A DNA stretch of 64,000 bases from RYN-133 sp963708645 (GCA_963708645.1 CAVPTA010000008.1:62001-126000), one strand, 5' to 3'. Shown: positions 34,565 to 44,269, numbered from the stretch's first letter. The notes: a model not told the origin generated them from the sequence alone. Numbers and translations are program-made.

Positions 34565-36697
34565 TCAGTTCGGAGGTGGCTGCGGGATGGCGAGGAGCTG
34601 CGGGGTGATGACTTGGAAGACGAGGGCGGCGCCGGGCTTGTAGTAGTGGGTGCCGTCCCAGCGGTAGTTCACGTCCGTCGCGATCTTCGGGTTGTTACAG
34701 AACGCCGACGGCGGGTGGATCATGAACACGCGCTGCGGGTCCATCGACAGCGCGTCGTGCAGCAGGACGTTGAGGTGTCTGGTTCGCGAGTCGTCGCCGC
34801 GTTCGGGGAGCAGGGGCAGGCCGCCGGCGGCGATGGGGCGGTAGCAGGGCACGCCCATCAGGGCGACCTGGGCGCCCTGGTTGATGAGCAGCCGGATGCC
34901 GGTGTGCAGCGTCTTGGTCCAGTACGCGTCCCAGGCGGGCGAGCCGAACGTGAGGTTCTTGCCGTCGACGGTCTCGTCGAAGACGTCCCATGCGCCGATC
35001 TCGATGACCGCGATCTGCGGGTGGTCACGTTGCGCGTTGGCACGCCACTGCGACTGCCAGCTCCCGCAGTCGGCGCCGAGATCGCGCGTGTAACCGGTGC
35101 GGCTGTGGATGACACCGGTCGTCATCCCGCAGCCCTCGACGGTGTCGTCAGAAGTGTGGATGTAGCGGCTCAGGCCATTGGGTTCGTTCAGCAGCAGAGT
35201 CATGCCCTGCGAGTCACCGAAGAATCCGACGCGGATCGGCGCGTGGAACGGCGGCTGGGCGGGCGGTGTCGACGACGACGGTGAACTCGTGGCGCCGGAC
35301 TTGTGATGGTGGTGGCGGTGCGGAGGCGAGGGCGTCGGGTGCGGCTTGAAGTGCACCGTCGGCGTCGCGCTGTTGTCGACCTGGATGCCTGCCGGAGCCG
35401 GCGGTGCGGCGACCAGGGTCGCAGTCACCAGCGCGAGTACGCCGACCAGCACCGTGCCGATCGTCGCCGGACGACGCTGCGCGGTCCCGTGGCGGCGATG
35501 GCCCTGCGCGAAGGCGATGAAACCGCGCGATCGGATGGGTCGTTCGATGTAGCGGAACGACAGGTCGGACGCGGCGATGATCACCGCAAGCTGGAGCGGG
35601 ACGACGATCCACGTCGGCCACGTGGTGTCGATGCCGGGGCGCGAAAGCATCAGGATCGGCCAGTGCCACAGATAGATCGCGTACGAGCGCTGACCGACCC
35701 ACACCAGGGGCCCCCAGCCGAGCAGCCGGGCTGTGATCGTCCCGCGCCGACCGGCCGCATAGATCACTGCGGCGGACGCGAGGCTGATGAACACGTAACC
35801 GCCGCGATACAGCCCCGAGCTGTAACGGGTGATCTCGACGACCGACCAGGCGAGCACCAGGAACCCGACCAGGGCGAAGGCGTCGGCAACCGTTCTGCCG
35901 CGTTGCGTGTCGCGGGCGACGCCTGACTGGCGTCGCAACGCAACGACGATCGCCACCGTCGCCCCGATCAGCATCGGCGCGATGTGGGTGTCGGTGCCGT
36001 AGTAGATCCGCGATGTGTCCTGCCCGACGTGATACATCGAGGCCATCAGCACCAGCGACAGCGCGGCGAGCGCCACGGGGACGGCGAGAACGAGCCAGCG
36101 GCGCCGGGTTGCGGCCAGGCAGGCGACCAGGATCAGCGGCCACAGTAGGTAGAACTGCTCCTCGACCGCGAGCGACCACAGGTGCTGCAACAACGAGGGT
36201 CGGCTCAACTGGTCGAAGTACGACCGGCCCCAGATGATCTGGGTCCAGTTCGTGCAGTAGGTGAGCGCCGCGATCACATCGCCGCGCAGCTGGTGCAGTT
36301 CGTCCCGAGCAAATATCCAGGTGATGAGCGTGACGGAGGCGAGCATGGTGAACAACGCGGGCAGCAGCCGGCGGGCGCGACGCAGGTAGAAGTTCTTGAT
36401 GTCGATCCGGTTCCGGCTGTGGAACTCGGCCAGCAGGATCGACGTGATCAGGAAGCCGGACAGCACGAAGAAGATGTCGACGCCGAGAAATCCGCCGGTC
36501 AGTCCGGTCTCGCTGATGTGGAAGACCACGACCGCGGCGACGGCGAGCGCCCGTACGCCGTCGAGGCCCGCCGCGTAGGCCAGGTGCGCCCGGGCGCCCT
36601 TGGTCTCGTCCGGATTCTGTGGCGCGTTCCGTGCGCCGTGGACGGTCGTCGAGCCCCAGCCGTCGGCGTCGGCGTGCCCAGTTACGTGCGAAGACAT
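34565..36697 (-). CDS. OafA-type acyltransferase with C-terminal SGNH domain
   Basis: 710 residues. An acyltransferase-3 membrane domain (AGLDGVRALAVAAVVVFH with the conserved Arg/His, DIFFVLSGFLIT, LWSLAVEEQFYLLWP) is joined by a P/H/S-rich linker to an extracytoplasmic SGNH hydrolase-like domain: GFFGDSQGMTLLL (nucleophile Ser), GAWDVF and the C-terminal DGTHYY with the Asp and His. Such AT3-SGNH proteins O-acetylate cell-surface polysaccharide or lipid. It stands alone and ends in a segment sharing a 16-mer with the palindrome at 217-285. Confidence 0.92.
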   Translation of the reverse strand: MSSHVTGHADADGWGSTTVHGARNAPQNPDETKGARAHLAYAAGLDGVRALAVAAVVVFHISETGLTGGFLGVDIFFVLSGFLITSILLAEFHSRNRIDIKNFYLRRARRLLPALFTMLASVTLITWIFARDELHQLRGDVIAALTYCTNWTQIIWGRSYFDQLSRPSLLQHLWSLAVEEQFYLLWPLILVACLAATRRRWLVLAVPVALAALSLVLMASMYHVGQDTSRIYYGTDTHIAPMLIGATVAIVVALRRQSGVARDTQRGRTVADAFALVGFLVLAWSVVEITRYSSGLYRGGYVFISLASAAVIYAAGRRGTITARLLGWGPLVWVGQRSYAIYLWHWPILMLSRPGIDTTWPTWIVVPLQLAVIIAASDLSFRYIERPIRSRGFIAFAQGHRRHGTAQRRPATIGTVLVGVLALVTATLVAAPPAPAGIQVDNSATPTVHFKPHPTPSPPHRHHHHKSGATSSPSSSTPPAQPPFHAPIRVGFFGDSQGMTLLLNEPNGLSRYIHTSDDTVEGCGMTTGVIHSRTGYTRDLGADCGSWQSQWRANAQRDHPQIAVIEIGAWDVFDETVDGKNLTFGSPAWDAYWTKTLHTGIRLLINQGAQVALMGVPCYRPIAAGGLPLLPERGDDSRTRHLNVLLHDALSMDPQRVFMIHPPSAFCNNPKIATDVNYRWDGTHYYKPGAALVFQVITPQLLAIPQPPPN

Positions 36698-36766
36698 CGC
36701 GCGCGAGTCTAAATCACAAGCACCAGGTCTCCCGGGAGGTGCACATGAGCGTCAAAGGGACGGCGC

Positions 36767-37969
36767 TTACTGCGCTGAGCGGTACTCGCGCAGCAGGCCG
36801 CGGCTGATGATCGTCTTCTGGATCTCGGACGTGCCCTCGCCGATGAGCAGGAACGGCGCCTCGCGCATAAGCCGCTCGATCTCGTACTCCTTGGAGTAGC
36901 CGTAGCCACCGTGTATGCGGAACGACTCCTGGGTGACTTCGGCGCAGTATTCGGAGGCGAGCAGTTTCGCCATGCCGGCCTCGACGTCGTTGCGCTCGCC
37001 GGCGTCCTTGAGTCGGGCGGCGTTGACCATCATCAGGTGCGCGGCCTCGACCTTGGTCGCCATCTCGGCGAGTTTGAACGCGATCGCCTGGTGATCGGCG
37101 ATCTGCTTGCCGAAGGTCTTGCGCTGCTGGGCGTATCGAACGGCGAGCTCGAACGCGCGGATCGAGATACCGCAGGCGCGAGCGGCCACGTTGACGCGAC
37201 CGACCTCGACGCCGTCCATCATCTGGTAGAAGCCGCGGCCGTGGCCTGCGTCGCCGCCCAGCACTGACGAGGACGGCACGTGCACGCCGTCGAGCACCAT
37301 CTCGGTCGTCTCGACGCCCTTGTAGCCCATCTTCTCGATCTTGCCCGGGATGGTCAGGCCGGGCCGGGTCTCGCCGAAGCCGGGCTCCTTCTCGACAAGG
37401 AAGGTCGTCATGTTCTTGTAGACGGAGTCGGCACCGAGATCGTCCTTCACCAACGTCGCGACCACGCCGGCGCGCGCACCGTTGGTCAGCCACATCTTCT
37501 GACCGTTCAACACATACTCATCGCCGTCCTTGGTCGCGCGGGACTTGATCGCGCTGACATCCGACCCGCATTCGGGCTCGCTCATCGAGAACGCCCCGCG
37601 GATCTCGCCGGTGGCCATCTTCGGCAGGAAGTGCTGCTTCTGCTCGTCCGTGCCGTGCTGGCTGATCATGTACGCGACGATGAAGTGGGTGTTGATGACC
37701 CCCGACACCGACATCCAGCCCCGCGCGATCTGCTCCACGACCAGCGCGTAGGTGAGCAGCGACTCCCCCAGCCCCCCGTACTGCTCGTCGATCGTCAGGC
37801 CGAACAGGCCCATCTCCTTCATGCCCTCCACGATCGCCTCGGGGAACTCGTCCTTGTGCTCGAGTTCGGTGGCGTACGGCAGGATCTCCTTGTCCACGAA
37901 GGACTTCACCGCCGCCAGAATGTCGATCTGGACGTCGGTCAGTCCGGCGGTCTGGGCAAGGCGGGCCAT
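36767..37969 (-). CDS. Acyl-CoA dehydrogenase
   Basis: 400 residues, complete. Flavin-dependent alpha,beta-dehydrogenation of an acyl-CoA. Signature 1 appears in AFSMSEPECGSDVSAIKS, FAD contacts in WLTNGARAGVVATL and RKTFGKQIADHQAIAFKLAE, and the C-terminal active-site region IHGGYGYSKEYEIERLMREA, then LIGEGTSEIQ, carries the catalytic-base glutamate position of short/medium-chain enzymes. GGAGGA precedes ATG 37969. Chain-length preference cannot be read off; a role in branched-chain or short-chain degradation is plausible given the bkd operon elsewhere. Confidence 0.92.
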   Translation of the reverse strand: MARLAQTAGLTDVQIDILAAVKSFVDKEILPYATELEHKDEFPEAIVEGMKEMGLFGLTIDEQYGGLGESLLTYALVVEQIARGWMSVSGVINTHFIVAYMISQHGTDEQKQHFLPKMATGEIRGAFSMSEPECGSDVSAIKSRATKDGDEYVLNGQKMWLTNGARAGVVATLVKDDLGADSVYKNMTTFLVEKEPGFGETRPGLTIPGKIEKMGYKGVETTEMVLDGVHVPSSSVLGGDAGHGRGFYQMMDGVEVGRVNVAARACGISIRAFELAVRYAQQRKTFGKQIADHQAIAFKLAEMATKVEAAHLMMVNAARLKDAGERNDVEAGMAKLLASEYCAEVTQESFRIHGGYGYSKEYEIERLMREAPFLLIGEGTSEIQKTIISRGLLREYRSAQ

Positions 37970-38046
37970 CTGCAGTTCCTCCAGGAATCGGGGCTACCGG
38001 GCAGTATCCCCTTCCGGCGAGCCCGGCTGCCACGTGCAGCGGGCCA

Positions 38047-38092
38047 CATCACGTGCGTGATGGACAACTCATGTGAGCCTGACTCGTTGTCC
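38047..38092. promoter_or_regulatory. Overlapping inverted repeats upstream of the CocE-type gene
   Basis: CATCAC-GTGC-GTGATG (38047-38062) is a perfect 6-base hairpin; it is followed by GGACAAC (38062-38068) pairing with GTTGTCC (38086-38092). They lie immediately before the start of the secreted hydrolase and opposite the acyl-CoA dehydrogenase start, so they may be operator sites or leader structure. Confidence 0.4.
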
Positions 38093-38097
38093 CGGGT

Positions 38098-40065
38098 ATG
38101 CCATTGGCTATGACGCGCACCGCATCCGTCCTGCTCGTCACCGGCGCGTTCGTCGCGGCCGCACTCCCCGCGCTGTCGGGCGTTGCACCGGCGGGCGCCA
38201 CATCGCAGACGGGTGTCGGGACGCCCATCCCGGCCAGTGTGCTGCGGGCCAGCGCCGCGCCCGGCCATCATTGGCGCCCCGACGCCGCCCGGTACGGCGT
38301 CGGCAAACTCGCCGACCAGCCGGTGACGATGCATGACGGCAAGGTGTTGCGCGCCGACGTGTACTACCCGACAGCCAACGGCAAGCGCGCGAAAGGCCCG
38401 TTCCCGGTTGCGTTGACGCTGACCCCGTACGGCAAGGGCGTGCTCGGCTCGTCCAACAACAGCGCCGGCGGGCAGACCGGGCCGAGCCCGTACCTCGTCC
38501 AACGCGGCTTCATCAACGTCGTCGTCGACGTGCGCGGCACGGGTGCCTCGCAGGGGCAGTTCGGCCTGTTCGACCCGCAGCAGGATCGCGACGGCGCGAC
38601 GCTCGTGCGCTGGGCGGCGCGGCGCGCGAACTCCGATGGCAAGGTCGGCATGTACGGCGCGTCCTACCTCGGTATCGACCAACTGCTGACCGCCGCGGCG
38701 CTGCCGAAGGGCAGCCCGCTCAAGGCGATCTTCCCCGTCGTGCCGGGCAACGACCTGTACAAGGACACCGCCACGATGGGCGGTCTCGTCGACATCGAGT
38801 TCGACGCGTTCTACCTCGCGCTGACCGGCGGGCTCAACACCGTCGGACCGCTGCTCGAAGGGTTGCAGAATCCGGCGACGTTGGAGGCGAATCTGCCCGC
38901 CGAGGTCGATCACCTGAAGGACCTCGCGAACTTCGATGCGAAGTTCACCGCGCAGACGTTGAGCGGCGGCGCCAGCGCCTATGACGGTAGGTACTGGCAC
39001 GCCCGCAACCCGGTGAACGTGTTGCGCAAAATCGCCGCGAACGGGATCCCCGCCTACATGGTCGGCGGCGAGTACGACCTGTTCCAGCGCGGCGAACCGC
39101 TCGACTTCGCCGGACTGCAGAACGCATGGGCCGGACGTCCGGTGACGGCGCCGATGCTGGCGCACCAACGCACCACCGGGCGTTACCAGCTTTTGGACGG
39201 GCCGTTCACGCACCTGTCCGGATCGACCGCCGCGCTCAACCCGCTGATGCTCGAGTGGTTCGACACCTGGCTCAAGGGACGCCACACCGGGATGGCGACC
39301 ACGCCGACGCCGCTGCACTACTTCGACCTCGGCACGAACAAGTACACCGAGCACGCCCGCTACCCGTTCCCGAACGCGCACCCGACCAGGCTGTGGTTCG
39401 GCGCGAACAACACGCTCGCCCCGACCCGTCCTGCTGCGGGTTCGACGACGCTGTACTGGACGCCGGTCGGCAGCCCTTGCGGACGTCCGACCGATCAGTG
39501 GTCGGCCGGTGCGCCGTCGTTGGCAACCGGGTACGTGCACGCCGGCACGCCGTGCGTCGACGGCGACGACTCGAACGGCCAGGCCGGTCCGTACCGCACG
39601 ACGTTCACGACCAGGCCACTCGCGAAGCGCGCGACGATCGCCGGACCCATCGATGTCACGGTCAACGCGACATCGACGACCAAGGACACCGAGTGGGTCG
39701 CCGAGGTCGAGGACGTCGCGCCGGACGGCACGTCGACACCTCTGACGGAGGGCGCACTGCTCGGATCGCTGCGCCACATCGCGGCTAACGGCACGTGGCG
39801 TGCCGGCGGCCAGATCCTGCTGCCGAACCACACGTACGCCAAGCGCGATGCCCGCCCTGTCGTTCCAGGCCGCATGACCCGCTACGACCTCGAGGTGTTT
39901 CCGACCTATGCGAGCATCGCGGCGGGTCACAGCATCCGGGTGACGCTCTCGACCGCGGACACTCCGCACCTCGTCCCGACCGTCCCGACATTGGCGAACC
40001 TGACCGGCGGGGTCTACCAGGTGCAACTCGGCTCGTCGGCCGTCGAGATCCCGCTCATCCACTGA
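38098..40065 (+). CDS. Secreted CocE/NonD-type serine hydrolase (X-Pro dipeptidyl-peptidase-like)
   Basis: 655 residues with signal peptide TRTASVLLVTGAFVAAALPA. Alpha/beta-hydrolase core with the nucleophile elbow VGMYGASYLGIDQ, oxyanion-side VVDVRGTGASQGQF, and a C-terminal jelly-roll domain (TRYDLEVFPTYASIAAGHSI) as in CocE and X-Pro dipeptidyl peptidases. Likely an extracellular esterase or peptidase; substrate unknown. ATG 38098 or ATG 38110 could be the start; both keep the signal peptide. No neighbour in operon. Confidence 0.9.
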   Translation: MPLAMTRTASVLLVTGAFVAAALPALSGVAPAGATSQTGVGTPIPASVLRASAAPGHHWRPDAARYGVGKLADQPVTMHDGKVLRADVYYPTANGKRAKGPFPVALTLTPYGKGVLGSSNNSAGGQTGPSPYLVQRGFINVVVDVRGTGASQGQFGLFDPQQDRDGATLVRWAARRANSDGKVGMYGASYLGIDQLLTAAALPKGSPLKAIFPVVPGNDLYKDTATMGGLVDIEFDAFYLALTGGLNTVGPLLEGLQNPATLEANLPAEVDHLKDLANFDAKFTAQTLSGGASAYDGRYWHARNPVNVLRKIAANGIPAYMVGGEYDLFQRGEPLDFAGLQNAWAGRPVTAPMLAHQRTTGRYQLLDGPFTHLSGSTAALNPLMLEWFDTWLKGRHTGMATTPTPLHYFDLGTNKYTEHARYPFPNAHPTRLWFGANNTLAPTRPAAGSTTLYWTPVGSPCGRPTDQWSAGAPSLATGYVHAGTPCVDGDDSNGQAGPYRTTFTTRPLAKRATIAGPIDVTVNATSTTKDTEWVAEVEDVAPDGTSTPLTEGALLGSLRHIAANGTWRAGGQILLPNHTYAKRDARPVVPGRMTRYDLEVFPTYASIAAGHSIRVTLSTADTPHLVPTVPTLANLTGGVYQVQLGSSAVEIPLIH

Positions 40066-40090
40066 CAGTGGGCAGCTGCATGCTGGGGGC

Positions 40091-40642
40091 ATGAGCGAAC
40101 CGACTCTGACCGCGACCGCCGGCGGCACCGAACTGCTCAACCCGCTGCTCGCCCAGTGGGACACATCGCTGCAGATGCTGTTCGACCGTCTCGACGGGTT
40201 CTGCGATGACGAGTACCGGTGGCAAGCCTCTGCCCGCGCGGCCGATCTCGTCGAGACCGACGGTGTGTTCAAGGCCGAACCTGACGGCGACCAACCAACC
40301 CGCACGATCGCATGGACGATGGCCCACCTGGCTCAGATGTGCTGGGTGCGCGCCGACTACACCGACGGCGCCAAGAACTACTCACTGACCTACGGCGCGT
40401 TCCCGTCGACCGCGGCGCAGGCGCTGACCGAACTGCGCGCGGCAGCCGACCGCTGGCGCTCGTCGGTCGCCGGCGCTACCGCCGAGCAGGCGGTGCAGGT
40501 GGGCTACTCGTCCTACCCGGTCGGGATGGACCCCGACTTACCGTTCGTCGACATCGTCTGGTGGGTCAACCGCGAACTGATCGCTCACGGCTCCGACATC
40601 GCCACCGTTCGCGATCTCTATGCCGCGAGAGGACAGCGCTGA
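40091..40642 (+). CDS. DinB-superfamily (mycothiol-type) four-helix protein
   Basis: 183 residues of the DinB/maleylpyruvate-isomerase-like fold: WDTSLQMLFDRLDGFCDDEY at the N-terminus, first metal histidine in WTMAHLAQMCW, and the C-terminal pair in VNRELIAHGSDIATVRDLY. Many actinobacterial members use mycothiol as cofactor. The stop overlaps the start of the VOC gene, so they form a pair; the substrate is unknown. Confidence 0.82.
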   Translation: MSEPTLTATAGGTELLNPLLAQWDTSLQMLFDRLDGFCDDEYRWQASARAADLVETDGVFKAEPDGDQPTRTIAWTMAHLAQMCWVRADYTDGAKNYSLTYGAFPSTAAQALTELRAAADRWRSSVAGATAEQAVQVGYSSYPVGMDPDLPFVDIVWWVNRELIAHGSDIATVRDLYAARGQR

Positions 40643-41025
40643 TGCACCGGATCATGCTTACCGAAGCGGTCATCGACGTCCCCGCCGACGTCCTCGATGC
40701 CGAACGCGAGTTCTGGACAGCAGCCGTAAAGGCCACGGCCGAACCCTTCCCGGGCCACGACGAATTCGTGCAGCTCGTCGGCGGTGCAGTGCCGATGCGG
40801 TTCGGCTTGCAGCGCATGGGTTCCGGGCCGGCGCGGGTGCACCTCGACATCGCCTCCGACGATGTCGAGGCCGAGGTCGCACGCCTCGAACGGCTCGGTG
40901 CGAGCGTCGTCGACCGCCTCGACTCGTGGGTGATCTTGCGCGACCCGGCCGGGCTCGTGTTCTGCGTCGTGCCGGGCGACCCGGACGCTCCCGCGTTCCG
41001 GGAGCACGCCCGCGAGGTCGATTAG
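40642..41025 (+). CDS. VOC-family (glyoxalase-like) protein
   Basis: 127 residues with two beta-alpha-beta-beta-beta units: VIDVPADVLDAEREFWTAAV, then VHLDIASDDVEAEVARLERL and the terminal strand DPAGLVFCVVPGDPD. The metal ligands of true glyoxalases are not all obvious, so it may be a binding or resistance protein. ATG 40642 lies inside the DinB stop (TGATG). Its stop overlaps that of the convergent CoA-ester lyase by four bases. Confidence 0.85.
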   Translation: MHRIMLTEAVIDVPADVLDAEREFWTAAVKATAEPFPGHDEFVQLVGGAVPMRFGLQRMGSGPARVHLDIASDDVEAEVARLERLGASVVDRLDSWVILRDPAGLVFCVVPGDPDAPAFREHAREVD

Positions 41026-41981
41026 CCCTCCGGGGGATCGAACTTCGAGGTGCGCTCCATGCCGGCGGCGCGGCCCTTGGCGGAGATGACCAGCGCCATC
41101 TTGCGGGAGGCCTCGTCGATCATCTCGTCGCCGAGCATCGCCGAGCCCTTCTTCCCGCCGGCCTCGGACGTGTAGTACTCGTAGGCGTCGAGGATCAACT
41201 CGGCGTGGTCGTAGTCGTCCTGCGACGGCGCGTAGACCTCGTTGGCGATCCCGACCTGGTCCGGGTGCAGCACCCACTTGCCGTCGAAGCCGAGCGCAGC
41301 GCTGCGTGATGCGACGCGGCGGAAGCCGTCGGCGTCGCGGATCTGCAGGTACGGCCCGTCGATGGCCTGCTTGTTGTTCGCGCGCGCGGCCATGAGGATC
41401 GACATCAGGATGTGGTGGTACGCGTCGCCGACGTCGTAACCGGGCGGCTGCTCCCCGACCACGAGCGACTTCATGTTGATCGATGCCATGAAGTCGGCGG
41501 GGCCGAAGATGATCGTCTCGACCCGCGGGCTCGCCTTGGCGATCGCGTCGACGGCGATCAACCCCTGGGCGTTCTCGATCTGGGCCTCGATGCCGATGCG
41601 GCCGACCTCGAAGCCGTTGGTCTTCTCGATCTGGGTGAGCAGGATGTCCAGCGCGACGACCTGGTCGGCGCTTTGCACCTTCGGCAACATGATGGCGTCG
41701 AGGTTCGCGCCGGCGCCCTCGACGACCTCGATGACATCGCGATAGGTCCAGTGCGTCGTCCAGTCGTTGACGCGGACGACGCGGATCTTGTCCCCCCAGC
41801 CGCCGTCGTTGAGCGCCGCAACGATGTTCTTGCGAGCCTCCGGTTTCATCAGCGGGGCGCAGGCGTCCTCGAGATCGAGGAACACCTGGTCGGCGTCGAG
41901 GCCCTTCGCCTTCTCGAGGAAGCGCGGGTTGCTCCCCGGCACGGCAAGACAGGAACGGCGCGGGCGAAGGGTTTCACTCAT
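41022..41981 (-). CDS. CoA-ester lyase of the HpcH/HpaI family (malyl/citramalyl-CoA lyase-like)
   Basis: 319 residues. CitE-like TIM barrel: SCLAVPGSNPRFLEKAKG with the CoA-binding loop, DQVFLDLEDACAP with metal-binding acids, VRVNDWTTHWTYRD, IMLPKVQSADQV, and the glutamate in IEAQIENAQGLI. The length and end (HPDQVGIANEVYAPSQ) match L-malyl-CoA/beta-methylmalyl-CoA lyases, giving glyoxylate plus acetyl- or propionyl-CoA. Single gene; no glyoxylate-cycle neighbours. Confidence 0.9.
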   Translation of the reverse strand: MSETLRPRRSCLAVPGSNPRFLEKAKGLDADQVFLDLEDACAPLMKPEARKNIVAALNDGGWGDKIRVVRVNDWTTHWTYRDVIEVVEGAGANLDAIMLPKVQSADQVVALDILLTQIEKTNGFEVGRIGIEAQIENAQGLIAVDAIAKASPRVETIIFGPADFMASINMKSLVVGEQPPGYDVGDAYHHILMSILMAARANNKQAIDGPYLQIRDADGFRRVASRSAALGFDGKWVLHPDQVGIANEVYAPSQDDYDHAELILDAYEYYTSEAGGKKGSAMLGDEMIDEASRKMALVISAKGRAAGMERTSKFDPPEG

Positions 41982-42087
41982 CCAGGAAGCATGCCCAGGC
42001 TCGCGCGATGACGCCAACCCCGTGTCGGGGGCCTCACACATGCCACGGCGACTAACCTGCTGACGTGACGTTGTTGCGAGGCAGGCG

Positions 42088-43347
42088 ATGAGCACCGCCA
42101 CGCGCGTGTTCGTTGCGCGCCTGGCCGGCATCGGCGTCTTCGACCCCAGCGGCGACCAGATCGGACGAGTGCGCGACGCCGTCACCGCGCTTCGCGTCGA
42201 CCGGCAGCCGCCGCGGCTGTTGGGCCTGGTCATCGAGGTGCAGCAACGGCACCGCATCTTCGTGCCGATGGGCCGCGTGACCCGGATCGAACCCGATCAG
42301 GTCGTGCTCACTTCAGGCACGGTCAATCATGAAGCGTTTCGAGCGCCGCAGCAACGAGACGCTCGTACTCGCCGAGCTGCTCGACCGCACTGTGACCCTG
42401 CGCGACACCGGGCAGCGGGTCGTGATCGTCGACCTCGGCATGGAGCAGAACCGCGTCCGTGACTGGGTGCTCTCGCGGCTGGCGGTCCGCACCACCGCGC
42501 CGCGACTGACCCGGCGTCGCGGACAGATGAGCCAGGTCGAGTGGAACGAGGTCGACGGCCTGGCCGTCCCGGAAGCCGACCAGGGCACCGACGCGCTGCT
42601 GTCGACGCTTGCCGGCATGCGCGCGGCCGACGTGGCTCACGCCCTGCAGGACATGCCGCGCCAAGCGCCGTCTCGAGGTCGTCCGCGCACTCGACGACGA
42701 GCGGTTGGCCGACGTCCTTCAGGAGATGGAGGAGGACGACCAGGTGATCGTCCTGCGCGCCCTCGAGGACGAGCGCGCCGCCGACGTGCTCGAGGCGATG
42801 GACGACGACGACGCCGCCGACCTGCTCGGCGAGATGTCCGCTGCCGACCAGCAGCGCCTGCTGGAACTGATGGAGCCCGAGGACGCCGAGCCGGTGCGCC
42901 GCTTGATGACCTACGCGGACACCACCGCCGGCGGCATGATGACCTCCGAGCCGGTGATCCTGCTTGCCCGACGCCACAGTCGCCGAAGCGCTCGCCCTGG
43001 TGCGAAATCCGGAACTGTCACCGGCGATCGCCGCTCAGGTCTTCGTGGTGCGCGCCCCTCAGGCGACGCCGACCGGCAAGTTCCTCGGCACGGCACACCT
43101 GCAGCGGCTGCTGCGCGAACCACCGTCGGCCCTGGTCAGCGGGGTGTGTGAGAAGGACACCGGCGCGCTGCGCCCCGACGTCCCGATCGACCAGGTCACG
43201 CGCCATCTCGCCACGTACAACCTCGTCGCGGCCCCCGTCGTCGACGATCGCGATCGCCTGCTGGGCGCCGTCTCGGTCGACGACGTGCTCGACCACCTGC
43301 TGCCTGAGGGCTGGCGCGACGTCGATCGGGCCGCGGCTCATGGCTGA
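42088..43347 (+). CDS. MgtE-N/CBS-domain protein with PRC-barrel-like start, three frame breaks
   Basis: Reassembled from four frames joined by one extra base each near 42327, 42659 and 42966, giving about 418 residues. N-terminal PRC-barrel-like part (FDPSGDQIGRVRDAVTALRV), then MKRFERRSNETLVLAELLD, the helical MgtE intracellular N domain with repeating EMEEDDQVIVLRALEDERAA, and two CBS domains (TTAGGMMTSEPVILL, NLVAAPVVDDRDRLLGAVSV). Such proteins resemble the cytoplasmic part of the Mg2+ channel MgtE without its membrane domain, and in actinobacteria sit next to a DUF1003 gene and mrp, as here (Rv1232c-like). Confidence 0.85.
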
Positions 43348-43816
43348 GCGCCGCCCTCGCCTCGACCAGCCGAAGGTCGAGCGCGGGCCGAGGCTTCGCT
43401 ACGACGCCGATGCGTTCGGTCGCCTGACAGAACGCATCGCCCGGTTCCTCGGGACGGGCCGCTATCTTGTCCTGCAGACCGGCGTTATCGCGGTGTGGAT
43501 CATCATCAACACCGTCCCAGGGTTCCCGCACTTCGACCCTTACCAGTTCCTGTTCCTCACGCTGATCCTCTCCCTGCAGGCGGCCTATTCGGCTCCGCTG
43601 ATCCTGCTCGCGCAGAACCGGCAGGACGACCGCGATCGCGTGAACCTGGAGGCCGACCGCGACGAGGCGCGACAGGCCAAGGCCGATCTGGAGTACGTCG
43701 CCCGCGAACTGGCCTCGATCCGGATGGCTCTGGGCGAGGTCGCCACACGCGACTTCCTGCGCTCCGAACTGTCGCGCATCGAGCAGGTCAAAGAGCGCGC
43801 CACCGTCGACGAGTGA
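43340..43816 (+). CDS. DUF1003 family membrane protein
   Basis: 158 residues. A basic N-terminus is followed by two spans (YLVLQTGVIAVWIIINTVP and FLFLTLILSLQAAYSAPLIL), QNRQDDRDRVNLEADRDEAR and a coiled-coil-like tail, the DUF1003 layout. The ATG overlaps the stop of the MgtE-N/CBS gene, so they are translated together, as in mycobacteria. The pairing suggests a membrane partner for the MgtE-like cytoplasmic domain; this is inference. Confidence 0.88.
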   Translation: MAERRPRLDQPKVERGPRLRYDADAFGRLTERIARFLGTGRYLVLQTGVIAVWIIINTVPGFPHFDPYQFLFLTLILSLQAAYSAPLILLAQNRQDDRDRVNLEADRDEARQAKADLEYVARELASIRMALGEVATRDFLRSELSRIEQVKERATVDE

Positions 43817-43888
43817 GCCCTTTTACCAGCGGAATCTCTGCTCGGCAAGGCTCGAACTTGTGTCACACGTGGAGTAGATAATCGGATC

Positions 43889-44269
43889 ATGAGGCCGAGA
43901 GGGCATGAGAACGTCGCGACCGTTCTGGTCGATCCCGACGTGCTCGCCGACTTCGAACTCGACCTCATGTCGCGCGACTTCCGGGTGTGGATCGTCAGCT
44001 CTGTCACGACCTTCCCCGACGCCGAGCGACTCGCCTTCCAGGTCCGCCGGTCACTCATCGAGTGGAGCCAGGGCCGCTGGGCCGCAGCAGCCGAGTGGAC
44101 GCTGGTGTGGATCACGTTCGGCGAGAGCTGGCTCGACGGCGACGAACCGATCCCCTGGCCGGCGCACGCCGCGTTGTGGGACAAGCTCGCCGAGTACGGC
44201 ACGCAGGTGCGCTACAACGTCGGCCTCGGCGGGGTGCCGCGACTGTCGGTGCCTACCGAAGGTCAGTAA
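43889..44269 (+). CDS. Hypothetical protein
   Basis: 126 residues, acidic and tryptophan-rich (EWSQGRWAAAAEWTLVWITF, GDEPIPWPAHAALWDKLAEY), no membrane span or signal peptide. The mixture of short strands and helices suggests a small globular protein. I do not recognise a family. It follows the DUF1003 gene after 72 bases on the same strand. Confidence 0.65.
   Translation: MRPRGHENVATVLVDPDVLADFELDLMSRDFRVWIVSSVTTFPDAERLAFQVRRSLIEWSQGRWAAAAEWTLVWITFGESWLDGDEPIPWPAHAALWDKLAEYGTQVRYNVGLGGVPRLSVPTEGQ

Noticed and set aside
36904..38113. Plus-strand frames opposite the acyl-CoA dehydrogenase (for example 36911-37267 and 37280-38113)
   Set aside because: Leucine-, histidine- and arginine-rich antisense shadows with no domain signature.
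37939..40305. Minus-strand open frame of 788 codons opposite the CocE-type gene
   Set aside because: Antisense to a secreted hydrolase with nucleophile motif; no recognisable domain in the reverse frame.
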